From Nemertoderma westbladi (taxonomy: Eukaryota > Xenacoelomorpha > Nemertodermatida > Nemertodermatidae): a DNA stretch of 25,788 nt. Of this stretch, positions 1 through 8,335 are shown one piece after another. Under the pieces are notes generated by a model that saw only the letters and a program-made list of their open reading frames with translations, was not told the origin of the DNA and ran no database searches. Positions within the stretch are counted from its first letter, which is position 1, and each line of letters begins with the position of its first letter. A program made the position numbers and the translations under genes. The stretch covers positions 1-25,788 of the forward strand of contig JAUCBJ010000805.1 of NCBI GenBank assembly GCA_032718475.1, read 5' to 3'.

Positions 1-432
1 GTGTTTCTATCATTGAGTCTATGGCAATTTTCGTGTTATAGGGCTATTTTTCGAAATAAAAAAAAGACACTTTAATAATTTTTTGAAACTTTTTTCCACA
101 TCATGGGTTTGAGCTGCGTCCTAGTAACGGTATTCTAATTATGAACTGATTACCCAATGGACTGTTTTCCCTAATTATGAACTGATTACCCAATGGAATG
201 TATTCCCTAATTATGAACTGATTACCCAATGGACTGTATCCCCGTTTATTTTGAATTTAAAAATTATTATTTGTCCAACGGTAACTAATAAAAATATGAA
301 CATGTTCGGTCAACCCAAAACAGGTTATCAATCAGATTGTGTTGTTAAATTGAAAAAAATGTAAACCTATATCATGTTAATTTCAGAATGAAATACTGAC
401 ATCCTTACTTATTTGGAATCCTTAATAATAAC
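1..432. other. Non-coding AT-rich stretch
   Basis: I see no gene here. The stretch is AT-rich, and its only clear structure is a short tandem triplication. It ends where the large palindromic element begins. Confidence 0.6.
136..243. repeat. 36-bp tandem repeat, three copies
   Basis: Three head-to-tail copies of a 36-bp unit containing TAATTATGAACTGATTACCC lie back to back. They differ at only a few positions near the unit end (CTGTTTTC, ATGTATTC, CTGTATCC). No coding or regulatory role is visible. Confidence 0.9.
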
Positions 433-1270
433 TACACCATGTCCTGGAATATAGTGTCGTTATTCTGGTACATGGACCCCCCCCCCCCCCCCCCCCCAAA
501 TTTTTTTACAAATCTTAATGAGATTGCATGAAATTTGAAACAGAGATAGTTTCACCTCCCTCCTCCTTGCTGGGTGAGCCAGAATTTTTATTTTTGCTTT
601 CAATCTTTAGCTACAAGCGTTTGAAAAAGGTGTCTCCAGTGATATTTCACCAGTTACACTGCAGTTATTCATGAACCTTATCGTGATTTGTTGGTAGAAA
701 TAGAAAGCTAACCATGCAAGGATTCCAAAAATGTAAAAATATTTGAATTTGGTTGTGAAATAGCTGAGATATGAGCGTTCAAAAGTTTCATGGTTTTGCA
801 CCTGCGCGAGGCTGTTTTATTCTATTAAATAAAAACACTATATTCTAGAACATTTTGTTTATGTATGAATAGCTACATAATAGTATGTTTAAAGAAGTAT
901 TGCATTGTTGCCCAGCTACGTATGGGATAAACAAAATGTTCCAGAATATGATGTATTTATTAAATAGAATAAATGGCGTGCAGGGGAAGCAAATAATACA
1001 TGCAACTTTCGAATGCCCATATCTCGGCTATTTCTCTACCAAATTCAAATGTATTTACATTTTTGGAATCCTTGCACGACTAGCTTTAAATTAGTACTAA
1101 CAAATCATAATAAGGTTGAAGAATAACTGTGGTGTAACTTTTCAAATTTTCAAACGCTTGTAGCTAAAGATTGAAAGGAAAAATAAAAATTCTGGCTCAC
1201 CCAGTAAGGAGGAGGGAGGTGAAACTAACTCTGTTTCAAATTTCATGCCATCTCATTAAGATTTAGAAGA

Positions 1271-1306
<36 letters not shown>

Positions 1307-1349
1307 CCATGCACCAGAATAACGACACTATATTCCAGGACATGGTGTA
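433..1349. mobile_element. Foldback (palindromic) DNA element with 36-bp perfect terminal inverted repeats
   Basis: The outer 36 bases of each end are perfect reverse complements (433-468 and 1314-1349) and include ACCATGTCCTGGAATATAG. The inverted repeat continues inward, imperfectly, almost to the centre (left arm to about 876, right arm from about 915), leaving a loop of roughly 40 bases. Each arm carries a long homopolymer: a C run at about 477-497 and a G run at about 1274-1305. The dinucleotide TA sits at both outer edges. This fits a TA target duplication of the Tc1/mariner-type MITE class, but TA could also be the terminal bases of the repeat. No transposase is encoded. Short open frames on both arms (607-801 minus, 885-1094 plus) share a similar peptide only because the arms are copies of each other. 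A shortened relative lies at 5734-5980. Confidence 0.8.
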
Positions 1350-1782
1350 TATGGATAACCATCAACCAATAATAATTGGACCCATAGTACTTGCATCTCA
1401 GTTGCTAAGGAAGGAGGCCAACTACAGTTTTGGTACCAGTTACTTAAATCCCCACGCTTTCAGCTATATTTATTTGTTATGGTACAAAGGGTGCGGTGCT
1501 TGTAACGATGGGCTGGAATAATTTCGCAACGACGAGAAGTACATTTTTTGCCGCATTGCAGCTTCTAAAGCGACCGTTTAGGAAGTCACAATTAGGACTG
1601 AACAATCCCAGAGATTATTGCCATTGTTTGTATGAATACGGGTGTAATGTTGAGATAGTGGTGCAAAATAACCTCAATTATTCAGCGCAAAACGACAATT
1701 AAAATTAATAATAACAACGAATTCAATAGATCCAAGAAACTATAATTAAATGACCAGAGACATAAAATAATAATAATATGCA
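1350..1782. other. Non-coding stretch downstream of PSTK
   Basis: No convincing gene is present; the small plus-strand open frames here match no family I recognise. On the minus strand an AATAAA hexamer at 1469-1474 lies about 310 bases past the PSTK stop. It is the nearest candidate polyadenylation signal I found for that gene. Confidence 0.5.
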
Positions 1783-2835
1783 CTACTTCGTACCAAATCG
1801 GTGATAAAATAAGTCGCTAATTTTATTTGTAATTTGATTAATATCATCTCTAGTTACTGCGGAATCATTTAATTGAAGAGTCTTTGCATCGGCGCGCAGT
1901 TGAATCAACTGCGACTGTTTAAAATCTCTCATATCCGCTGCCACCGCAGTTAAACTATCCTTAGTGGCTCCGTTGCGTTTAGACATCTGTAAGCTCTCCG
2001 ATATTAACTTCCTTAATACTTGGTCGCCGCAATCGACAAGCGAAACAGTGGGTTGCAACTCGGTAGTCGGTGGTTCCGTATTCTCTGCAGGGTGATGCTT
2101 GCAATAATCTACAAGCTCAACTATATTATCCACGACATCCGGTAATCCCTCAGTTTCTTCGATATATATAACGCGACCGTTACACATCATAGGAATCTCG
2201 AGTTTCTCGTTCATATCGAATATGATTTTGTTGTCGATTACAGGATATCGCGAGCGATTTCGCTTTAGACATGTAGCTAAGGAAGTTTTAAGGAAAACCA
2301 CCCCGAAGCCAACCCTATAATAGCGGCAGAGCTGAAGGAATGAATGTCTCATACTTCGATAGAACATATTATCATCGATAATAAATATATGGGGCACATG
2401 TCGGGTAGATGCGCAGTTTGTGCAACTATCTTTCGATTTGAAGCAATCGCAGTTGTTTTGAAGTTTATTCAGAAACAATTCCAAGTCGTAATCGTTTGTT
2501 TCGGACGAAATAAAAGGTTGTTGCGCATCGCACAAAATATCGCGCAGCAAATAATCGCATAACTTCATTACAGCAAATCGCATATTTTTCCAATGTTGGT
2601 CGTCGTATTGAGATAGTTCAATCTTATTTGGTATAAATCGATCGTACTCCACGAGAATGCAATGCGTTCCAGCTGCGGTGTACCTAGCTAGCATTGCCCG
2701 GGCGACAGTGGACTTCCCTGAGCCAGGAAGTCCGCAGAGAATAACGAAAACACACCCTGATTCAGAATAGATAGAGATATCGACTGTGCTAGAGGAACCT
2801 ACCGGTATTATAACGCTAGCTTTGTTGTGCGCCAT
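1783..2835 (-). CDS. PSTK: L-seryl-tRNA(Sec) kinase (O-phosphoseryl-tRNA kinase)
   Basis: The 350-residue protein should phosphorylate the serine on Ser-tRNA(Sec), making the Sep-tRNA(Sec) that SepSecS converts to selenocysteinyl-tRNA. The Walker A motif GLPGSGKS is at residues 35-42, with VEYD following at 62-65. The family block IIDDNMFYRSMR is at 152-163, followed by a basic KRNRSRYP stretch at 191-198 and the conserved NEKLEIP at 209-215. The length matches the roughly 350 residues of animal PSTK, and the ATG gives a complete P-loop domain. The whole gene is one uninterrupted frame, whereas vertebrate PSTK has several exons. A C-x-C-x6-C-x2-C cluster (C129, C131, C138, C141) sits between the kinase blocks; I do not recall it as a family feature. 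An overlapping upstream ATG lies 4 bases before the start. The C-terminal half (about 250-350) is poorly conserved. Assignment is from motifs and overall resemblance. Confidence 0.88.
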   Translation of the reverse strand: MAHNKASVIIPVGSSSTVDISIYSESGCVFVILCGLPGSGKSTVARAMLARYTAAGTHCILVEYDRFIPNKIELSQYDDQHWKNMRFAVMKLCDYLLRDILCDAQQPFISSETNDYDLELFLNKLQNNCDCFKSKDSCTNCASTRHVPHIFIIDDNMFYRSMRHSFLQLCRYYRVGFGVVFLKTSLATCLKRNRSRYPVIDNKIIFDMNEKLEIPMMCNGRVIYIEETEGLPDVVDNIVELVDYCKHHPAENTEPPTTELQPTVSLVDCGDQVLRKLISESLQMSKRNGATKDSLTAVAADMRDFKQSQLIQLRADAKTLQLNDSAVTRDDINQITNKISDLFYHRFGTK

Positions 2836-2839
2836 TCAT
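2816..2839 (-). CDS. Possible 7-codon upstream ORF overlapping the PSTK start
   Basis: An ATG four bases upstream of the PSTK ATG opens a different frame and stops after seven codons, inside the PSTK coding region. Scanning ribosomes would meet it first, so it could lower PSTK translation if it lies in the transcript. The transcript start is unknown, so this is only a sequence-level observation. Confidence 0.3.
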   Translation of the reverse strand: MNGAQQS

Positions 2840-3385
2840 CAATGAGTAAATATTAACGATGCGATGATATGATATACCGGTACCGACACTATAAAATATA
2901 TTTATTTTACAGAAATATGGCACAGGTCAGCAGGTACTCGTCACCCGATGTGTAAGCTCCTTGTAAATCGGTTCGTTTCGATATTCCTATGTCAGTATTC
3001 AGTATATGGATAGAGTTAGACATAGCCAAATAATATCACGAATAATTAATAATCTCAAATTACGAAAGATGACGGCAGGACGGATTATGTTTCGGATATA
3101 TATATACCGGTACCAAGATGAATTGATTTAATCCTCAACATACTGACATATAAAATGTTATTGTTGTTTGAATATATACCTAGTAGCCTGTATACAGATA
3201 TAGTAGTAGGCTCGGAGACGAATTCTCACCTTTATTTTCCTTCTGCCTTCAAATTTCAATTAAACAAATAGTTATATAACACTAACAGACACAACAACGA
3301 TTAACGATACGATGATAGCAGGATAGTCTAATGTTTTAAATTACTAACATAAATATAAAAATTGAATTAGAGTTTCCCTTGATGG
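2836..3385. other. Intergenic region between PSTK and V-ATPase e
   Basis: The region contains the presumed PSTK 5' flank and the 3' flank of the V-ATPase e gene, both on the minus strand. It includes two ACCGGTACC-type palindromes (near 2876 and 3108). No further coding potential is seen. Confidence 0.5.
3231..3236 (-). promoter_or_regulatory. Candidate polyadenylation signal of V-ATPase e
   Basis: A canonical AATAAA on the minus strand lies about 150 bases past the stop codon of the V-ATPase e frame, a normal distance for a short 3' UTR. It is a hexamer match only; no transcript evidence is available. Confidence 0.4.
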
Positions 3386-3625
3386 TTAGCCCCAAGTCCA
3401 GTTGACAATTAGGAATGTGGTGTTGGATAAAACCGGACCGATTAAAGGATTCAGTTGGACTAGGGTTGTGCAAACCCAGAACAGCCAACAACACGACGCT
3501 GTCAGCACCAACATCAGTTGAACAATACGCCTATTTGTTCCTCTAGGCACCAGCCACGGACATAAAACACCAACAAATATCCAAAATACAGTTACAATTG
3601 GAAATGAGATAGCTATTGTCCCCAT
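3386..3625 (-). CDS. ATP6V0E: V-type proton ATPase subunit e
   Basis: The 79-residue hydrophobic protein matches the e subunit of the membrane Vo sector of the V-ATPase, which acidifies endosomes, lysosomes and secretory vesicles. Recognisable blocks are the first membrane span with VFWIFVGVLCPWLVPRG (residues 13-29), the basic turn TNRR (30-33), a second span (about 34-55), and the family signature QLNPLIGP (57-64). A sequon at N68-T-T matches the position of the glycosylation site in animal e subunits. The length fits the family (about 80 residues) and the ATG is placed as expected. The gene is a single exon, whereas vertebrate ATP6V0E genes are interrupted. The paralogue (E1 or E2) cannot be assigned. 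Confidence 0.9.
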   Translation of the reverse strand: MGTIAISFPIVTVFWIFVGVLCPWLVPRGTNRRIVQLMLVLTASCCWLFWVCTTLVQLNPLIGPVLSNTTFLIVNWTWG

Positions 3626-4299
3626 ATTCCAGTATTCACGATGTTTGTTTATTAATATAGAATATTTGAAATCCTCACCAACCAGAACTGCAGAATGGAA
3701 ATATTAAGTTAAAATTTGTAAATACATAAATCTGTAAATAGGCCCCTACAAAATACGGCACCTACCGGTACGCTTAGTTAGCTGCCAAGCGGTTAGGCCA
3801 TCGCTAATCCAGTAGGCCTAATCGTACGTCTGTACGTAATCTGTTAATCATAAAAACCAACACACACGTCGCACAACCCATGATCTGATGATAGGGATAG
3901 CGATAATCTTAAGTAGTAGGCCTACCGGTCTTGCAGTCTTGCCGGTAGCGGTACACGGCAGGCCTACCGCTACCGTAAATTGTAAAACTGTAAATACTGA
4001 AATACTGAAATACTTGAGCCTATTGCAGTATTGCAGTATTGAGTTAAACCTGTAAGGACAACAGACTGACAGATACGCCAGTCATGGCCTACTATATACT
4101 AGTAGTATACAGTAGTAGACTACAGTATATACTAGTAGATAGTAGGCCTTGGCCATGCGCCAATACGCTTTACCTACAGCAGTTGTTTCAGAACCATTTC
4201 GTATCTTTAAGAGACGTTAAACACAGCTCGTTCCTCATTCTAACGACGTTTGGTTGCTTTCCAAGAGGTTACCCCACAACAAATTTTTGATTTTACCAA
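3626..4299. other. Non-coding stretch rich in CCGG/GGCC palindromes
   Basis: I see no gene. The stretch has many TACCGGTA and TAGGCCTAC-type words. Two compact inverted repeats stand out: 11-bp perfect arms CGGTAGCGGTA / TACCGCTACCG at 3943-3953 and 3965-3975, and 10-bp arms GGCCTACTAT / ATAGTAGGCC at 4086-4095 and 4139-4148. Degraded sequence of the following LINE may reach into its right edge. Confidence 0.5.
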
Positions 4300-4475
4300 A
4301 ACATTAAGCAAAAAAGCAGGTGCTGGGTATGATTCTATAAAATGAAAGTTTGCTCTGCAAAGCATATCTCCTATAGTAATGCCAGTCACAAAAATAATTA
4401 ATGCGGCTCTATTAACTGGTATATTTCCGGATGCCCTGAAAATAGCTCGAGTGATTCCAATATTTAAATGTGAGG

Positions 4476-4485
4476 ATTCCACTCT
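4476..4485. repeat. Target-site duplication, left copy
   Basis: The ten bases ATTCCACTCT occur here and again immediately after the inserted LINE fragment (4788-4797). This is the signature of target-primed insertion. Confidence 0.9.
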
Positions 4486-4787
4486 GGTTCCCCCAAGCTT
4501 GACACTAGAACAAAATCGCGTCCGCTTTGCAGGATATTGCTTTCGCCGTGAGGACCAGCCAGTGCAAAATCTTGTACTTTGGCAGCCTCATGGAGTGAAT
4601 AAGCATGGTGGACAGCCCATGACTTTCTTGAGACGCATCTTAAAGGACAATGGCCTTGAAAATGCGGATGATCTAGCAAATGTCATGGGTGATAGGGAGT
4701 TGTGGCGGTGCAATTTTGTCGATAAGCCGGCACAGCATTCTTAAAAATGCAGCTGCAATGCAGCATGCCGATCCTAGTAGTAGTAGT
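4486..4787 (+). mobile_element. 5'-truncated LINE fragment (copy A), 302 bp
   Basis: This is the last part of the LINE whose longest copy is at 22428-24222. It encodes the C-terminal 85 or so residues of its reverse-transcriptase protein (from VPPSLTLEQN to the stop at 4742-4744), then a very short 3' UTR and a (TAG)n tail. It differs from the long copy at about eight positions in 290, so the two are close relatives. It interrupts the older CR1/L2-like reverse transcriptase and is flanked by a perfect 10-bp duplication. Confidence 0.92.
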
Positions 4788-4797
4788 ATTCCACTCT
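4788..4797. repeat. Target-site duplication, right copy
   Basis: ATTCCACTCT repeats the bases at 4476-4485 directly after the (TAG)n tail of the inserted LINE fragment. Confidence 0.9.
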
Positions 4798-5193
4798 ACC
4801 AAAAAATTACAGACCAATATCGGTTGCTACCGTTTTTCTCAAAAATATTTGAAAGGGTAATATACCAGCAAACACCGGAATATTTTTCTGAACAGGGTAT
4901 TTTGACCAAAGATCAGTTTAGCTTTCGGAAAAATCTATCAACACAACTCGCTCTACTTACCCTGCTGGACAGAATCATAAAATCATTAGACGAAAAACAT
5001 TTTACACTTACAGTGTCAATTGACATATCTAAAGCTTTTGATACTGTAAATCACAAGATCTTACTTGAAAAATTAAAGCATTATGGAATTCGAAATACTG
5101 CACTGAAACTTTTTGAAAGTTACTTAGGTTGACAGATCGATGTCAATTTGTTGAAATTGGTACAAAACGATCGGCATTTCAACAAATTACATG

Positions 5194-5292
5194 CGGTGTA
5201 CCACAGGGTAGCATCCTACGGCCATTCGGTGTACCACAGGGTAGCATCCTACGGCCATTCGGTGTACCACAGGGTAGCATCCTACGGCCATT
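5194..5292 (+). repeat. 33-bp exact tandem triplication inside a reverse-transcriptase motif
   Basis: Three identical 33-bp copies each encode GVPQGSILRPF, the reverse-transcriptase motif normally read once as GVPQGSILGP. The period is eleven codons, so the frame is kept. The copies are identical to the base, which suggests a recent duplication in an otherwise decayed element, or an assembly artefact. Confidence 0.95.
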
Positions 5293-5733
5293 ATTGTTAT
5301 TGGTATATTGCAATGATCTTGTAACGTGTCAAAAAAAGTGGCGTTTATTTTATTCGCAGTTTATTTTATTACTCAGCTGAAACAATTGATGTACTGAAAC
5401 AAACCACGAACTGAATAAACTGACAAGATGGTTTCGAATCAATCGGCTATCACTGAACACAAGAAAAACAAATTATTTAATATTTAATGTATCCAATAGA
5501 TCAATCAAAATTGGCAATCGATCCCTTTCTATTGATTCAAAAACTATCGAAAGAGTTAAAGTGGAAAAAGTATTAGGAGTACTTATCGATGACCGATTGA
5601 ATTGGAAACCTCACCTACTTAAAATTTGCAAAACCATCAGCAGGAACATTGGCGTCATAAATAAAGTACAATCGTTTCTACACCATCAGCATTAATGGCC
5701 ATATACTGTATACAACACACTTGTCCTACCGTA

Positions 5734-5980
5734 AACCATGTCCCAGAATATAGTGTCGTAATTCAGTGACATGCCCCCCCCCCCCCCCCTAATTTTCTAC
5801 AATGAGTTTGCATGAAATTTGAATCAGAGATAGTTTCACCTCCCGACCACTGACTGGGTGAGCCAGAATTTTTATTTTTGCTTTCAATCTTTAGCTACAA
5901 GTGTTTAAAAAAATAACTGCGGTGTAACTGGCTAAAGTTTGAAAGCAACAATAAAAATTCTGGCTCACGTAGTCAGTTTG
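5734..5980 (+). mobile_element. Shortened relative of the foldback element at 433-1349
   Basis: It starts with ACCATGTCCCAGAATATAGT, closely matching the terminus at 436, and has a C run followed by GCATGAAATTTGAATCAGAG and TTCACCTCCC in the same order as the left arm of the longer copy. It then folds back early. GTGAGCCAGAATTTTTATTT near 5858 pairs with its complement ending near 5970, and the match extends to about 5980. There it stops, at the junction with LINE copy B, so the right terminus is missing. The left edge interrupts the dead LINE just after its VYNTLVLP peptide. Confidence 0.8.
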
Positions 5981-6919
5981 TGTCTACTGTTGACGGTGAC
6001 ACAGAACCATTTGAAGTGTTATGGGGCGTCCTCCAAGGAGACACACTTGCACTATTCTTGTTCATTATTGTGGTTGACTATGTTCTACGCATGTCCTTAG
6101 ATCATCATAATGATGATGGGGTGATGATAACTCCACCTACTTGCTCCAGAAGTCGAGGAAATCCTGCCAAGTACCTAACTGATCTAGACTTTGCTGATGA
6201 CTTAGGAGTACTCTCAGAATCATTAGAGGGAGCCCAACGGCTCCTCAGCTCATTAGAACATGCTGCTTCTAGTGTTGGTCTTTTTATTAACTCCAGAAAG
6301 AGCAAAATTCTGACAGTTAACTTTGAAAGTCCTCAGCAAGTCTCGAATACGTAAGGGAAAGGCATGGGCAGCCTTGAATAGGCTTTCCAGGATTTGGAAG
6401 TCACCGAGAATTAATCGGAAACTTAAGGTCCGATTATTTAGAGCAGCAGTAGTTCCAGTACTCCTCTACGGGAGTCCATGCTGGGCTCTAACTGCTGAGG
6501 ACACCAAATCTCTGGATGGCACATTCACAAGAATGCTACGCCGGGTTCATTGTGTCAAGTACAATGCACACATTTCCACCCAGACACTATATAACATTGG
6601 AGGTGTCTCATTGGTTCCCCCAAGCTTGACACTAGAACAAAATCGCCTCCGCTTTGCAGGACATTGGTTTCGCCGTGAGGACCAGCCAGTGCATAATCTT
6701 GTACTTTGGCAGCCTCATGGAGTGAATAAGCATGGTGGACAGCCCATGACTTTCTTGAGACGCATCTTAAAGGACACTGGCCTTAAAGATGCGGATGATC
6801 TAGCAAATGTCATGGGTGATAGGGAGTTGTGGCGGTGCAATTTTGTTGACAAGCCGGCACAGCATTCTTAAAAATGCAGCTGCAATGCAGCATGCCGATC
6901 CTAGTAGTAGTAGTAGTAG
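5980..6919 (+). pseudogene. Truncated, internally deleted LINE reverse transcriptase (copy B)
   Basis: The sequence matches the 3' half of the LINE at 22428-24222, on the opposite strand. It starts at STVDGDTEPFEV, keeps GVLQGDTL and the catalytic FADD box (near 6190-6205), then loses about 100 bases near 6344, where CAAGTCTC is joined directly to GAATACGTAAGGG. The deletion removes the VDDFCYLG segment and shifts the frame. The rest (RIRKGKAWAALNRLSR to the stop at 6869-6871) is open in the new frame. It ends with the same short 3' UTR and a (TAG)n tail. No target duplication is visible, and the 5' edge abuts the foldback fragment directly. Confidence 0.92.
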
Positions 6920-7392
6920 AGATGCTATGCTGTGGGGGGACTTGGCGTATTCGACCTTCGCCTCTTGGATTATCACTCAATCTGATATTCATCGAAACAT
7001 TTTTCCCTCGAGAACCTAACAAGGGATATTTAAATAAAACAATATTATTCATTCCGGAGGGGTCCATTTATTTCTATATTAACTAAAAATGTTACGTCAA
7101 TCACTCACAAAGGTAATCTATAACATTATACATAAGGAAACTAGTTGATAAGTCTTACTATCTAATTACAAACATCATAGTATTACAATAGGCCTGGCAC
7201 ATTTAGGTTTTTGCAAAAAAAAATTAGACAGTTGGTGTTTCACCCAGATAATCGCATCCACAAATTATATTGCTTGCTACGATAAATTATTTCATACTAT
7301 ACTATAATAATAATATATAAACGTGATATAGTAAACATTTAAGGTTTGAAAATCGCAGTTGTTATGGTTATACTCTGAAAGGAGATACAACG
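6920..7392. other. Non-coding stretch before the minisatellite
   Basis: No gene is supported. The stretch is AT-rich, with one open peptide-like patch right after the LINE tail (6920-7018) that matches nothing I recognise. Confidence 0.5.
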
Positions 7393-7995
7393 AACGCCGT
7401 TGCTAAGGTATACATACCCAACCCACCCAACGCCGTTGCTAAGGTTCCACCCAACGCCGTTGCTAAGATATATACCCACCCAACGCCGTTGCTAAGGTAT
7501 ACACCCACCCAACACCGTTGCTAAGGTATATACACACCCAACACCGTTGTTAAGGTATACACCCACCCAACACCGTTGCTAAGGTATATACACACCCAAC
7601 ACCGTTGCTAAGGTATACACCCACCCAACACCGTTGCTAAGGTATATACCCATCCAACTCCGTTGCTAAGGTCCCACCCAATGCCGTTGCTAAGGTATAC
7701 ACCCACCCAACGCCGTTGCTAAGGTATACACCCACCCAACACCGTTGCTAAGGTATATACTCACCCAACACCGTTGCTAAGGTATACACCCACCCAACGC
7801 CGTTGCTAATGTATATACCCACCCAACACCGTTGCTAAGGTCACACCCAATGCCGTTGCTAAGGAATACACCCACCCAAAACCGTTGCTAAGGTATAAAC
7901 CCACCCAACACCGTTGCTGAGATATATACCCACCCAACGCCGTTGCTAAGGTATACACCCACCCAACGCCGTTGTTAAGGTATATACCCACCCAA

Positions 7996-8335
7996 CCTCG
8001 TTGCTAAGGTATATACCCATTCAACTCCGTTGCTAAGGTCCCACCCAACACCGTTGCTAAGATATATACCCACCCAACGCCGTTGCTAAGGTATACACCC
8101 ACCCAACGCCGTTGTTAAGGTATATACCCACCCAACCTCGTTGCTAAGGTATATACCCATTCAACTCCGTTGCTAAGGTCCCACCCAACACCGTTGCTAA
8201 GGTCCCACCCAATGCCGTTGCTAAGGAATACACCCACCCAACACCGATGCTAAGGTATACACCCACCCAACACCGTTGCTAAGGTATACACCCACCCAAC
8301 GCCGTTTTTAAGGTATATACCCACCCAACCTCGTT
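7996..8335. repeat. 140-bp higher-order repeat inside the minisatellite
   Basis: The diagnostic variant AACCTCGTTGCT recurs 140 bp apart (near 7996 and 8136) with the same order of neighbouring variant units, and again 193 bp further on. The same 140-bp spacing separates GTTTCTGAGG variants at 10184 and 10324. 140 equals four 29-bp units plus one 24-bp unit. Confidence 0.85.

Larger units (their letters stand above)
4300..5733 (+). pseudogene. Dead CR1/L2-like LINE reverse transcriptase, split by a nested insertion
   Basis: Fragments of one reverse transcriptase lie in order: KAGAGYDSI (from about 4312), then an in-frame TGA, then TKIIN...GIFPD...ARVIPIFK up to 4475. After the nested LINE piece come LLPFFSKIFERVIY, FSFRKNLSTQ, and the catalytic motif A block VSIDISKAFDTVNHK (near 5017-5060). 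A frameshift near 5130 precedes QFVEIGTKRS...GVPQGS. The last fragment is LNKLTRWFRINRLSLNTRKTNYL...KVLGVLIDDRLNWK (5410-5610). The frame breaks several more times, and the F/YADD catalytic box is gone. The family is the invertebrate CR1/L2/Daphne group by motif wording; the exact clade is unresolved. Homology ends at 5733, where a foldback fragment begins. The element cannot encode a working enzyme. Confidence 0.85.

Noticed and set aside
607-1094. Similar short peptides (TKFKYFYIFGILAWLA / TKFKCIYIFGILARLA) on opposite strands
   Set aside because: The similarity arises because they lie on the two arms of one palindrome; it is not evidence of a conserved gene.
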